64,000 nt of DNA from CAZEGI01 sp964512105 (GTDB taxonomy: Archaea > Altiarchaeota > Altiarchaeia > IMC4 > CAZEGI01): NCBI GenBank assembly GCA_964512105.1, contig CAZEGI010000001.1, positions 1 to 64,000 of the forward strand, in the 5' to 3' direction. Both the position numbers and the translations under genes were made by a program. The notes under the pieces were generated by a model. It was given only the letters and a program-made list of their open reading frames with translations. It made no database searches and was not told the origin of the DNA. Each line of letters opens with the position of its first letter. Within the stretch, counting starts at the first letter, position 1. Shown piece after piece: positions 8,835 to 17,252 of the stretch.

Positions 8835-9374
8835 TTACTTGCTTTCGCAGTCCTCACAGAGCATTCTGCCGTCAACGTTCCTTAAATTTTCGGAATAGTT
8901 TTCACACTCATCACATATTCCGGAAATGGTTCCTTCAACGGCTGCTTGGGCTTCGGAAAGTTCCCACTTGGTGCGCTCACGTACGAGTGTATGCAATGCA
9001 GGTTCAACCCGTACGATATCGAATTCCGTGAGTATGCCAATTACCTTACCATTCTTGTCTGCGACAATGAGTCTTCTTATGTCCCTGTCACGCATTATAC
9101 GGGCGGCTTCCTCGATGTCTGACCCTGGCTTGATTGTTATGAGCGGAGAAGTCATTATATCTTCCAACTTCACCTTTCTCGGATCCTTGCTCTCCGCAAC
9201 TATCTTTATCAGTATGTCGCGCTCCGTCACAATTCCGACGCCATCGCCTTTCTCGATCACCATGACCGAGGAAATGTCGTTTTCCTTCATTATCTCGGCC
9301 ACGTGCTGTACCGTGTCGCTCGCCTTTGCTGTTATAACGCCGCGCGTCATAACGTCGCCAACCTTCATTTCCAT
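8835..9374 (-). CDS. CBS-pair protein with C-terminal zinc ribbon
   Basis: A 179-residue protein with two CBS motifs (about 1-62 and 68-125; VGDVMTRGVITAKASD and LEDIMTSPLITIKPG) followed by a short C-terminal zinc-ribbon-like module with two Cys pairs (CDEC and CEDC, about 153-176). This CBS plus zinc-finger arrangement is common in archaea and is thought to couple nucleotide sensing to protein or nucleic-acid contacts; the target is unknown. It is the first gene of a two-gene operon with the four-CBS protein downstream. Confidence 0.85.
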   Translation of the reverse strand: MEMKVGDVMTRGVITAKASDTVQHVAEIMKENDISSVMVIEKGDGVGIVTERDILIKIVAESKDPRKVKLEDIMTSPLITIKPGSDIEEAARIMRDRDIRRLIVADKNGKVIGILTEFDIVRVEPALHTLVRERTKWELSEAQAAVEGTISGICDECENYSENLRNVDGRMLCEDCESK

Positions 9375-9408
9375 CTTGTATTAATAATCCGTTTTCTTAT
9401 ATAAAAGT

Positions 9409-11106
9409 ATGCCATTGGATTTCGAATTAAAGGCAAAGGATATCGGTGGAAGAATCGGAAAGCTGGGGATAAACTCAAAAGAGATTGAAACGCCGGCGAT
9501 ATTTCCCGTGTACAACCCGAACAACCCTCTCGTGAGCATAGATGAATTCCAAAAAGAATTCAAGTTTAAAACGCTGATGTGCAACGCGTACATAATCCTG
9601 AAAAATCCGGAGCTGAGAAAAACCTTTTCAGAAAAAGGAATCCACAAGGCGCTGGGTTTTGACGGTTTGGTAGCAACGGATTCCGGTTCCTACCAACTGA
9701 TGCTTTATGGAAATGTCCAGACAACGAACACGGAGATAATAAAATTTCAGGAAAAAATCGGAACCGATATCGGTTCATTCCTGGACATACCGACGTTTCC
9801 GGACGCATACAAACCACGTGCCGAAGAACAATTGGAAAAAACCCTCGAACGCGCGAAAGAGGCAAAGAACGCAAAATTCGTGGTAAACGCGGGAATTCAG
9901 GGTTCGAATTATCTGGATTTGAGAAAAAGGGCTGCAAAGGAAATCGGAAAAAATTTCGAACTTGTCGCAATCGGCGGAATCGTTCGCTTGATGGAAAATT
10001 ACGACTTTTCAACGCTTGTTGACATCATCGCAACCGTGAAGCAGAACATTCCGACAAACAGGGTCGTGCATGCGTTCGGTCTTGGACATCCAATGGTTTT
10101 CTCGCTTGCGGCTGCGCTTGGATGCGATTTGTTCGATTCCGCCGCATACGCGCTTTATGCAGAGGATGGCCGCTACCTCATGGAATTCGGAACAAAAAAA
10201 CTCGAGGAGCTTGAGTACTTACCGTGCGAATGCCCCGTGTGCTCGAAATACGACGTTGTCGAATTTGGAAGATTGAACAGCAGGAAAAAAACCAAGGAAC
10301 TTGCGAGGCATAATCTTTACGTAACCGTGAGGGAGATAAAAACCGTGAAGCAGGCAATAGAGGAAAATCGGTTATGGGAGTTGCTCCAGACGCGCGCAAG
10401 AACGCATCCGAAACTTTTTGCAGGTTTTCTGCAGATGTTTAAGTACAAAAAATGGCTATCGACGCTTGACTTGATAACAAAGAAATCTTCTTTCTATTAT
10501 TCTGGCGAAGAATCAAAAAACCGAACAGAAATCGTAAATGCAAGAAAAAGAATAAAAAATGTTGATTCTAAAAAAACGATAAAGGATAAGATATTTGGAA
10601 AGATTCCTGCCGAAATTCTGGACATATATCCATTCGGTCCAGTGGTTGAAGAAAAACCGGAAATCGAGGATTTGGAAAAGATAAAAGGCATAATGGAATA
10701 CCAGTTCGGAAAAAATGCCAGCGACGTCATAAAAAAAGTGCGGATAAAAAAATCAAGAAAAACGAAACGCATCAGATGGATCTACGAAAACAAGGATATG
10801 ATTGCTTCAGTGCGGGCGTCGGATCATTTTATCATTCCTAAGAAAACTCTTGCAGAGAGACTTATGAAAAAATTTGCATATCCTAAATTGAGGGTTGTCG
10901 TAAAGGATGAAGAAGTTGTAAAGTTTATAAAAGACGGGAAGAGCGTTTTCGCAAAGTTCGTTTCTGAAATCGACAAAGATTTGCGGGCCGGCGACGAGTG
11001 TTTTGTCGTTGACAAGGATGATAACTTGATAAGAATCGGAACACTGGTTTTGGCACCGAGAGAAGTCCGAGATTTCAAGCGCGGGGTTGCTGTGAGGATA
11101 AGATAG
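9409..11106 (+). CDS. tgtA: Archaeosine tRNA-guanine transglycosylase with C-terminal PUA domain
   Basis: Exchanges guanine 15 in the tRNA D-loop for preQ0, the first step to archaeosine. The 565-residue length fits full archaeal enzymes (catalytic barrel plus C1, C2 and PUA). Visible are the substrate-binding stretch ATDSGSYQL (about 89-97), the downstream Asp of FDSAAYALYAEDG, the zinc-site cysteines CECPVC (about 273-278) and a C-terminal PUA fold (about 490-565; KKFAYPKLRVVV, GDECFVV, GTLVLAPRE). No split of the catalytic and PUA parts is seen. Transcribed divergently from the CBS operon; its stop is one base from the convergent PurM-like gene. Confidence 0.95.
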   Translation: MPLDFELKAKDIGGRIGKLGINSKEIETPAIFPVYNPNNPLVSIDEFQKEFKFKTLMCNAYIILKNPELRKTFSEKGIHKALGFDGLVATDSGSYQLMLYGNVQTTNTEIIKFQEKIGTDIGSFLDIPTFPDAYKPRAEEQLEKTLERAKEAKNAKFVVNAGIQGSNYLDLRKRAAKEIGKNFELVAIGGIVRLMENYDFSTLVDIIATVKQNIPTNRVVHAFGLGHPMVFSLAAALGCDLFDSAAYALYAEDGRYLMEFGTKKLEELEYLPCECPVCSKYDVVEFGRLNSRKKTKELARHNLYVTVREIKTVKQAIEENRLWELLQTRARTHPKLFAGFLQMFKYKKWLSTLDLITKKSSFYYSGEESKNRTEIVNARKRIKNVDSKKTIKDKIFGKIPAEILDIYPFGPVVEEKPEIEDLEKIKGIMEYQFGKNASDVIKKVRIKKSRKTKRIRWIYENKDMIASVRASDHFIIPKKTLAERLMKKFAYPKLRVVVKDEEVVKFIKDGKSVFAKFVSEIDKDLRAGDECFVVDKDDNLIRIGTLVLAPREVRDFKRGVAVRIR

Positions 11107-11107
11107 A

Positions 11108-11911
11108 TTAAGACACATTACCTATCCTGACAAATGTGCAATCTTTGCTCTTACATATTTTCTCTATTTTTTTGATTTCTTTTTCATCAGTAGAAACAAG
11201 AAAGTTATCAAGATTTCTTGTCATTGAGAACGGGATTTCTTTTTCCAGTTTAACTTTAACTCTACTTTTTGTTGAAATTTCATAAAGCGTCGGTATCAAA
11301 CCCCCTTTAGTAACGTCCTTCGCAGCATTTATCCTTATCCCGTGATCTAAAATTTCAAACCATGTGCTGAATAATTTTTTTGCAATCTTTATACGGTCAT
11401 TTTGAGAGCCCCATATCGGTTCTCCTATTAATGCCAAAACATCGCCCTTCTTCGCATCGCAGTCCCTTATCGGTTTTTTTGTTAATAATTCTCCAACGAC
11501 TGTGAGATTGCACCTCGGTTCCGTATCCTCGAAAAGTGTATTGCCACCAAGAATCGGAAGGTTCATGGCTTTGCCCTGTTTTTTCAAACTCTTTGTCATT
11601 TCTTTAATCTCGGGTTCGTTTCCGATAAGGGTATCCAAGGCGAACAACGGTCTGGCGCCCTTGACAACCACATCCGTTGACGCGTGTATGAGCGCGGATT
11701 TCATTATCAGCCGTTTTGTGTATGGGCCGTCAACGCTCACGACCAGTTTTTTATTTCCGAACTTCACGCAAACGGCATCGTCCCAGTCCTTTATTCCCAT
11801 GATTGGTTTCGCGGTTTTGTCAAAATCGAGAAATAAAGTTCTTAACCACTCAATCGAAGTAACGTATTTTTTGATTCTTTCTTGACTTTCTCCATCAAAA
11901 AAATCAACCAT
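11108..11911 (-). CDS. PurM/AIR-synthase-related ATP-binding protein
   Basis: Belongs to the PurM superfamily (AIR synthase, SelD, ThiL, HypE, methanogenesis-marker-2-like proteins), which uses ATP to activate a substrate. Signatures include GIKDWDDAVCV, VDGPYTKRL, ASTDVVVKGARP, GGNTLF and AKDVTKGGLIPTL. It lacks the Gly-rich Cys/Sec loop of SelD, so selenophosphate synthesis is unlikely, and it is short (267 residues) for AIR synthase. I chose ATG 11911, two bases after the preceding stop; an upstream start would add 38 residues inside the previous gene. Last gene of a three-gene operon with LarE and a YkgJ-type protein, suggesting cofactor or sulfur chemistry. The substrate cannot be read from sequence. 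Confidence 0.75.
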   Translation of the reverse strand: MVDFFDGESQERIKKYVTSIEWLRTLFLDFDKTAKPIMGIKDWDDAVCVKFGNKKLVVSVDGPYTKRLIMKSALIHASTDVVVKGARPLFALDTLIGNEPEIKEMTKSLKKQGKAMNLPILGGNTLFEDTEPRCNLTVVGELLTKKPIRDCDAKKGDVLALIGEPIWGSQNDRIKIAKKLFSTWFEILDHGIRINAAKDVTKGGLIPTLYEISTKSRVKVKLEKEIPFSMTRNLDNFLVSTDEKEIKKIEKICKSKDCTFVRIGNVS

Positions 11912-11913
11912 TT

Positions 11914-12369
11914 TTACTTTATCATGCCAAGTTCGCGTTTCAGTTTCTCGACACCGACGCACGATTTCCAGTCGTAACAGTATGGTATGTAACGGTAAAT
12001 CGTGAAGAACGGGAATTTTCTGCAAAGTTCGCCTTTAAATTCCTGTATCGTGCATTTGTCGTTTTTGTTGAACACGCACCTTCCGTTGACCTTCTTGAAC
12101 ACCTTCTCCCCGTCCTTGATTTCCCAGAAGTCCTTGTAGCCGTGCGATTCGATGCGTTTTATGTCCTCGTCGCTGATGTTTATTATTCCGAACCTGCAGC
12201 AGTTTCCGCACATCTGGCATTCGAACTTGTCCTTGTTAAGCCCCAGCCTTATCTTTCGTATCGCTGTTGGTATCATTAGAAGTATCATCAAGAAGAAGAG
12301 CACGAATATTGCGGTGACATAAGGCGCTATTGCATAGTTGAACGCAATCATTGTTTCGTAGTACGACAT
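11914..12369 (-). CDS. Membrane-anchored YkgJ-type CxxCxxCC cluster protein
   Basis: 151 residues with an N-terminal transmembrane helix (about 15-36) and a soluble domain carrying the Cys motif CQMCGNCC (about 51-58) plus further cysteines in GRCVFN, KCTIQ and GELCRKFPFF. This is the pattern of the YkgJ/FliB-like zinc- or iron-chelating family, members of which are suspected to bind metal or an iron-sulfur cluster. The helix would place the metal site in the cytoplasm or outside depending on topology; the positive residues after the helix (RKIRLGLNK) favour the cytoplasm. It sits between LarE and a PurM-like protein with gaps of one or two bases. Confidence 0.75.
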   Translation of the reverse strand: MSYYETMIAFNYAIAPYVTAIFVLFFLMILLMIPTAIRKIRLGLNKDKFECQMCGNCCRFGIINISDEDIKRIESHGYKDFWEIKDGEKVFKKVNGRCVFNKNDKCTIQEFKGELCRKFPFFTIYRYIPYCYDWKSCVGVEKLKRELGMIK

Positions 12370-12370
12370 T

Positions 12371-13162
12371 TTACCTGTTCATGCTCCCGGTTTTGTAACC
12401 GTTTAAATCCAGTGTAATGTATTTGAAACCAAGGGCATATAATTTCTTATTTATTATTTTTTTATTTTTTATTATTAGATTAAAATCATTTGGAAGAACT
12501 TCGATTCTTGCGGTTTCTCCGTGAATCCTGACCCTCAGTTGTTTTATTCCGAATTTTCTTATGAAATCTTCCGCCAGTTCAATTCTCTTCAATTTTTCCC
12601 TGGTTATTTTTTCTCCATAGGGAACTCTTGATGCAAGACACGCCATTGACGGTTTTTCCGCTGTTTCAAGGCCAAGTTTTTTGGATAAATTTCTTACATC
12701 ATTTTTTGTTATCCCGAAAAAAGCAAGCGGGCTTATAACGCCATCCTCCTTCAGTGCCAATGCACCCGGTCTGTGTCCTTTTAAGTCAGAGGCGTTGGTT
12801 CCCTCAAGAATCGTTTTTGTTTTATATTTTTTTGCTATTTTTTTTAGGACTTTTGCAAGCTCTTTTTTGCAAAAATAGCAGCGATTTTTTGGATTAGCAA
12901 CAAAGTTCTTGTTTTTGAATTCGTTATGCTTTATAACAAGATGTTTAATCCCTATCTTCCTTGCGATTTTCTTTGCATGTTTCAGTTCCTCGCACGGGAT
13001 TGTTGCCGAATCAAGGGTTACTGCAATCGCATTTTTTCCAAGTGTATCATGTGCCGTTTTAACAAGCAACGTGCTGTCAACGCCCCCCGAGAATGCCACA
13101 ATTGCCTTTCCCTCTTTTTTCAAGAAATCCTGCAATTGTCGATGTTTTTTAGCGAGAGACAT
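12371..13162 (-). CDS. larE: LarE-family ATP-dependent sulfurtransferase
   Basis: PP-loop ATP pyrophosphatase of the LarE type, which donates sulfur to a pyridinium cofactor precursor in making the nickel-pincer nucleotide of lactate racemase-like enzymes. The PP-loop SGGVDST is at residues 25-31; a CxxC-bearing segment (NRCYFCKKEL) and the characteristic PSMACLASRVPYGEKIT block follow, whose Cys is a candidate sulfur donor or cluster ligand. Length (263) is normal. LarB and LarC are not in the window, and the operon partners (YkgJ-type and PurM-like) are not the classical lar genes, so the true sulfur acceptor may differ. Starts at ATG 13162 as first gene of the operon. Confidence 0.85.
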   Translation of the reverse strand: MSLAKKHRQLQDFLKKEGKAIVAFSGGVDSTLLVKTAHDTLGKNAIAVTLDSATIPCEELKHAKKIARKIGIKHLVIKHNEFKNKNFVANPKNRCYFCKKELAKVLKKIAKKYKTKTILEGTNASDLKGHRPGALALKEDGVISPLAFFGITKNDVRNLSKKLGLETAEKPSMACLASRVPYGEKITREKLKRIELAEDFIRKFGIKQLRVRIHGETARIEVLPNDFNLIIKNKKIINKKLYALGFKYITLDLNGYKTGSMNR

Positions 13163-13204
13163 TTTAATGCCATATGGTAATAGGTTTATGTATTATGAAT
13201 TAAA

Positions 13205-14437
13205 ATGAAATCGTCACAAATATCCGGGTTTTACAAATTGTCCGTGAAGGAACGCCAGGAAATAGTGAAAAAATTCGCAGAGCTAAGTGGTGATGAGGTA
13301 AAGATTCTTGAACAGAATGGACTTTCACTAGAGCGCGCGGAACGGATGATAGAAAATGTTGTAGGAAAGTATGAATTACCACTCGGGATTGCTACAAATT
13401 TTTTGATTAACGGCAAGGATTACCTGATACCCATGGTTTTGGAGGAACCTTCTGTTGTTGCCGCCGCATCAAATGCCGCAAGGATTGCACGGGTTAGGGG
13501 CGGGTTTAAAACAAAGGCAACTGAACCGGTGATGATGGGACAGATCCAGCTTGTGAATGTTAAAAATCCCGAAAAAACGAAAAAAATTATTCTGAAAAAT
13601 AAAAAGAAAATTTTGGAGTTGGCAAACAAACAGGACCCTGTTCTTGTAAAACTTGGTGGTGGTGCAAAAAAAATTGAAGTCCGAAACTTAGCGAAAAACA
13701 TGATGGTTGTTCACCTTCTTGTGAACGTGAAGGACGCCATGGGTGCCAACGCGGTAAACACGATGTGCGAGGCGGTTGCGCCTTTCATGGAAAAAATCGC
13801 AGGGGAAAAAACAAACCTAAGAATTTTGTCGAATTACGCAACCGAGCGCCTGGTAAAAACAACCGCAATTTTTGATAAAAACGCATTGGGCGGGGAAGGC
13901 GTTGTTGATTCCATAATATCCGCATACAGATTTGCGGATTGTGACGTTTACCGCGCGGTCACGCACAACAAGGGGATAATGAACGGTATTGTTGCGGTTG
14001 CGCTGGCGACCGGAAACGACACGCGCGCTCTGGAAGCGGAAGCGCATGCATACGCCTCACGCTCTGGAAAATACAAACCATTAACAGTTTATAAGAAAGA
14101 TAAAAACGGAAATCTTGTCGGAAGTTTGGAAATGCCGCTTGCTGTTGGAATTGTCGGCGGTGCGACCTCGCATCCTGTCGCAAAAATCGTACTGAAGATT
14201 CTTGGTGTAAAAAGTGCGAAGGAACTTGCGGAAATTATGGATGCTGTTGGCTTGGCACAGAACCTTGCGGCGCTGAAAGCGTTGTCAACGGAAGGAATTC
14301 AGCGCGGGCATATGGAACTGCATGCGAGGAACATTGCGATAATGGCGGGTGCCGCTGGAAAGAAAGTTGACAAAATTGCGGAGCAGATGGTAAAGGAGAA
14401 ACGCGTAAGGTTGGACAGGGCGAAGGAATTGCTTTAA
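13205..14437 (+). CDS. hmgA: Hydroxymethylglutaryl-CoA reductase, class II type
   Basis: Reduces HMG-CoA to mevalonate, the entry to isoprenoid lipid synthesis. The 410-residue sequence fits the class II form (Pseudomonas mevalonii, Archaeoglobus) better than the class I enzyme usual in archaea. It has ENVVGKYELPLGIATNF near residue 50, the catalytic Glu in EEPSVVAAAS, GGFKTKAT, an Asp-bearing DAMGANAVNTMCE block, and the late His in GHMELHARN. Class II enzymes often prefer NADH, but the cofactor cannot be settled here. Single gene, divergent from larE with 42 bp between starts. Its stop overlaps the convergent 3D-protein stop by four bases. Confidence 0.92.
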   Translation: MKSSQISGFYKLSVKERQEIVKKFAELSGDEVKILEQNGLSLERAERMIENVVGKYELPLGIATNFLINGKDYLIPMVLEEPSVVAAASNAARIARVRGGFKTKATEPVMMGQIQLVNVKNPEKTKKIILKNKKKILELANKQDPVLVKLGGGAKKIEVRNLAKNMMVVHLLVNVKDAMGANAVNTMCEAVAPFMEKIAGEKTNLRILSNYATERLVKTTAIFDKNALGGEGVVDSIISAYRFADCDVYRAVTHNKGIMNGIVAVALATGNDTRALEAEAHAYASRSGKYKPLTVYKKDKNGNLVGSLEMPLAVGIVGGATSHPVAKIVLKILGVKSAKELAEIMDAVGLAQNLAALKALSTEGIQRGHMELHARNIAIMAGAAGKKVDKIAEQMVKEKRVRLDRAKELL

Positions 14438-15759
14438 CAAACCCAGACCTTCGCATATTGCGGCAAAACGCTTGCCTCATCATTTGCCTCTCTACCGACG
14501 CCGGTGAACATATCGAAGTGTGTTCCGGAGACCGCACCGCCCCTGTCATGAACCTCGTAGCACCCCGTCCACGGGCTGGTTGCACCGAAGTGTATGTAAA
14601 GGCGTGTACCGCATGCAAAATTGGATGCTGCTGCGATAGTGCGATACGGTTCTCTGTTGTAGCCACACGCGGTTACACCGTTGCATGGCGGGTAGGTTTT
14701 TTCGGTGTCTGCCCCAAGGTAGTTTACTACCCTACCATCTGTTTTCACGCCGCTGCCCTCCATCATTAAGCACGCATCAAAATTCGCTTCTTCACTCTCC
14801 TTGCAGGTATAATAGTGGGTTATCTTGGAATCTGTATATGTCGGTTCTCCTTCTGGTGGAGGCAAATCGTGACTGAATTCCTTTGCATCGCAGCAGTTCT
14901 TCTTTCTGCAGCAGCAGGTTTGGGATTTATCCTTACAAAACTCGTTTCCAATGCCGTCTTCAAATTTCGCATCGCATGTTTCCTTGCATGTGCCGCCGGA
15001 ATATTTCTCGCTCTCCTTGCACTTCTCATCACATGTTGTACATTTGTAGCATGTTGTTGTGCCGCCAAAGAGACGCGCATCCTTGTCTTCGGGAGTGCAC
15101 CAGAAGCACCACCACGGCTTTGTCAGCGGACATGAGGGGTGGTATTTGCAGTAATTAAAGTAGTCGTATTCGGAGCACGGAGAAAGGAGCCATGCAATTG
15201 TGCCATCTGAACACTGGCAGTAGCACTTCTCATACAGATAATACACATCCTCCAGCACGGCATCGGGTTTTTGTTGCACCTGCTCGCATAAGAATTCATG
15301 AGTTCGTACTAACTGCTCCTCAGACCAATCCTCTACGCCAAAAACTTCGGGAATGCCCCATTGAGCGTATCCTTCCTTGCATGGTCCAAGGCACGTTCCT
15401 GTTGTTTTGTCGCAATTACCACTTATACATTGGCAGTTCTTTCGGCAGGGTTTTCCGCTGCTCTGCGGTCCTGTCGAGGCTCTGCATGTTTTATCGGAGC
15501 CGCATACTCCGCAACCACCGTATTCTTCTGTATCCGGGCAGTCTGTGTGTTTTTCACATGCGATTGGGGATTCGATGCTTGTGGTTGATGCAACAGGTTT
15601 TAATCCTGCGCCTTGAAGTTTTGCGTTTATGTCCTCTGTTCGTCCCAGCAATGCATCCGCTACAATTCCTTCGAGGAGTTTCGGCACTATCTGGGCGAAA
15701 ACAAAAACCGCTAGGAGCGTCAAGAATACCAGCGTTAAGGTCGGTTGCTTGAGGTTCAT
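14434..15759 (-). CDS. Secreted, very Cys-rich protein with C-terminal 3D (MltA/RlpA-type) domain
   Basis: 441 residues with about 39 cysteines. An N-terminal hydrophobic segment (about 8-24, after MNLKQ) is a signal peptide or signal anchor. The middle contains clustered Cys motifs (CGVCGSDKTC, CYKCTTCDEKC, CCCRKKNCC) typical of extracellular disulfide-bonded modules. The C-terminal part (about 305-441) aligns with the 3D domain of the protein at 2698-4296, sharing ITHYYTC, MEGSG and the late block. The probable catalytic Asp405 (VHDRGG) and Asp416 (HFD) are kept, but the first family aspartate is replaced (AAASN). It lacks the VirB2-like hairpin. Second gene of a tandem pair with the paralogue at 15793-17199. 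Predicted extracellular lytic transglycosylase-like activity is inference. Confidence 0.78.
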   Translation of the reverse strand: MNLKQPTLTLVFLTLLAVFVFAQIVPKLLEGIVADALLGRTEDINAKLQGAGLKPVASTTSIESPIACEKHTDCPDTEEYGGCGVCGSDKTCRASTGPQSSGKPCRKNCQCISGNCDKTTGTCLGPCKEGYAQWGIPEVFGVEDWSEEQLVRTHEFLCEQVQQKPDAVLEDVYYLYEKCYCQCSDGTIAWLLSPCSEYDYFNYCKYHPSCPLTKPWWCFWCTPEDKDARLFGGTTTCYKCTTCDEKCKESEKYSGGTCKETCDAKFEDGIGNEFCKDKSQTCCCRKKNCCDAKEFSHDLPPPEGEPTYTDSKITHYYTCKESEEANFDACLMMEGSGVKTDGRVVNYLGADTEKTYPPCNGVTACGYNREPYRTIAAASNFACGTRLYIHFGATSPWTGCYEVHDRGGAVSGTHFDMFTGVGREANDEASVLPQYAKVWVC

Positions 15760-15792
15760 TGTTAGGCTATTTGCTACAAGGATATAAAAACC

Positions 15793-17199
15793 CTAACAAA
15801 TCCAAATGTCTGCTTTGTCTGGATGGCCTATTGATTTGCCAACGCCCGCAAACATATCTACCTGATTGTATTCTAAGCCACCTCCTCTGTCTTCGATAAC
15901 GCGGCAACCAACACCAGCGATATAGATGCGCCTTCCGCACAATTCGCCTGTCGAGCCGGCAACGGTATTTTTAACTGCAACAGAACGGCCGGCTGTTAAA
16001 CATCCACTTGGGGTTGCACAGTAACCCGTACCTTCGCATGGAGGATAGTGTTTGTCTTTGGGTTTGTGGTTCTCATCAACAAGCGTACCATCGCTTCTCA
16101 CACCGCTCCCTTCCACAGTCACGCAACTTGAAAAGCTACTATACCTGCTTCCACATTTATATATCGGGTAGCTATCTGATTGCAGACATGTGAAGTAACA
16201 TGTTATTTTGGCGCCGTGGATTGTAGGTTCTCTCTGGGGTTGTGGTAGATTAGAATCGAATTCTAGTGCAGTGCAACAGTCCCCCTTCCTGCAACAGCAC
16301 GTCTGCAGTTCGTTCCTGCAGCAGTTTCCATCAATGTCCACTTCGGTTTTGGTGTCGCATTCTTCCTTGCACCATCCGCCGACAAACTTCTTTTCCCTGC
16401 ACTTCTCGTTGCATGAGGTGCACTTGGAACAAAGACTGGTGTAACCCATGAACGTTGCGCCAACATTCCTTTCGGAACAATCCTCTGGAAACATATTAGC
16501 TGCAGCATCGGGACACTCACCTTCACAAGCCGGTGGTTTTACGTCCTTGCACCAAGATTTGATTTCTTTCTTGCATGCTACGGTTTCGCAATAGTCGCTG
16601 TTGTATTCAGGATTGGAACATGGAGGATCTAGATACACATTATAGCTCGGTTGTCCTGTCTCGGCTGGACAGTTGCAAAAACACGACTGGGTCAAGATGT
16701 AATAATCCTCCATGACCTTGTCGCCCTGCTCGGAATTTCCATTGCACTGGTGCTCAAGAAGTAATTTTACACCAGGATCATTTTCCTTGAAGAGACCCAT
16801 CATCCCAATTTGGGTGTATCCCTTTTTACACGGGCCTAAGCATTTTTTTGTTGTTTTGTCGCAAATGCCGCTGGTGAGTGCAGGACTGCACTGGCAGTCC
16901 CTGATACAGTCTTTTCCTGGCCCCAGAGATCTGGAAGATGCCTTGCACTTGCCTTCGATGCAGAGGCCACAACCATTATACAAGTTGTCAGGACAATCTG
17001 CGTATGTCGTACACTCACCCGTGGTCGTAGTAATGGGTTTTAATCCAGCACCTTCAATTTTTGCGGTTACGCCCTCTGTTTGCCCGAGAAGCGCACTCAT
17101 GACGATTTCCTGGAGAAGCGTTGATACTATCTGGGCGAAGACGACGAGTGTGAGAAGAATCAGCAGCATCAGTGTTAAAGTCGGTTGCTTGAGGTTCAC
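15793..17199 (-). CDS. Secreted, very Cys-rich protein with C-terminal 3D (MltA/RlpA-type) domain (paralogue)
   Basis: 468-residue paralogue of the gene just downstream. The leaders are nearly identical (MNLKQPTLTL, then FAQIV and ALLGQTE), and the Cys-rich middle has the same order of motifs (CKGYTQIG-like block, CSKCTSCNEKC, CCCRKGDCC). The 3D domain (about 330-468) keeps Asp437 (EDRGGG) and Asp448 (QVDMF) but has lost the first aspartate (AVKN). The segment SDSYP to VEGSG closely matches the 3D protein at 2698-4296, showing a common origin for all three. First gene of the pair, 33 bp before the next. It faces the isopropylmalate synthase-type gene across a 53-bp shared promoter. Confidence 0.78.
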   Translation of the reverse strand: MNLKQPTLTLMLLILLTLVVFAQIVSTLLQEIVMSALLGQTEGVTAKIEGAGLKPITTTTGECTTYADCPDNLYNGCGLCIEGKCKASSRSLGPGKDCIRDCQCSPALTSGICDKTTKKCLGPCKKGYTQIGMMGLFKENDPGVKLLLEHQCNGNSEQGDKVMEDYYILTQSCFCNCPAETGQPSYNVYLDPPCSNPEYNSDYCETVACKKEIKSWCKDVKPPACEGECPDAAANMFPEDCSERNVGATFMGYTSLCSKCTSCNEKCREKKFVGGWCKEECDTKTEVDIDGNCCRNELQTCCCRKGDCCTALEFDSNLPQPQREPTIHGAKITCYFTCLQSDSYPIYKCGSRYSSFSSCVTVEGSGVRSDGTLVDENHKPKDKHYPPCEGTGYCATPSGCLTAGRSVAVKNTVAGSTGELCGRRIYIAGVGCRVIEDRGGGLEYNQVDMFAGVGKSIGHPDKADIWIC

Positions 17200-17252
17200 G
17201 ATTAATTATTCTAGTTATAAATATATATCATTCCATTACAGTAAGACACAAA
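17200..17252. promoter_or_regulatory. Bidirectional promoter region with TATA-like core
   Basis: This 53-bp gap separates divergent starts. An AT-only core (17216-17228, ttataaatatata) lies about 25-35 bases from the start on the plus side and about 17-29 on the minus side, which fits archaeal TATA boxes feeding short or leaderless transcripts in both directions. Inferred from position and composition only. Confidence 0.45.

Noticed and set aside
11108..11911. Selenophosphate synthetase (selD)
   Set aside because: The N-terminal Cys/Sec catalytic loop is missing and no other selenium gene is near.
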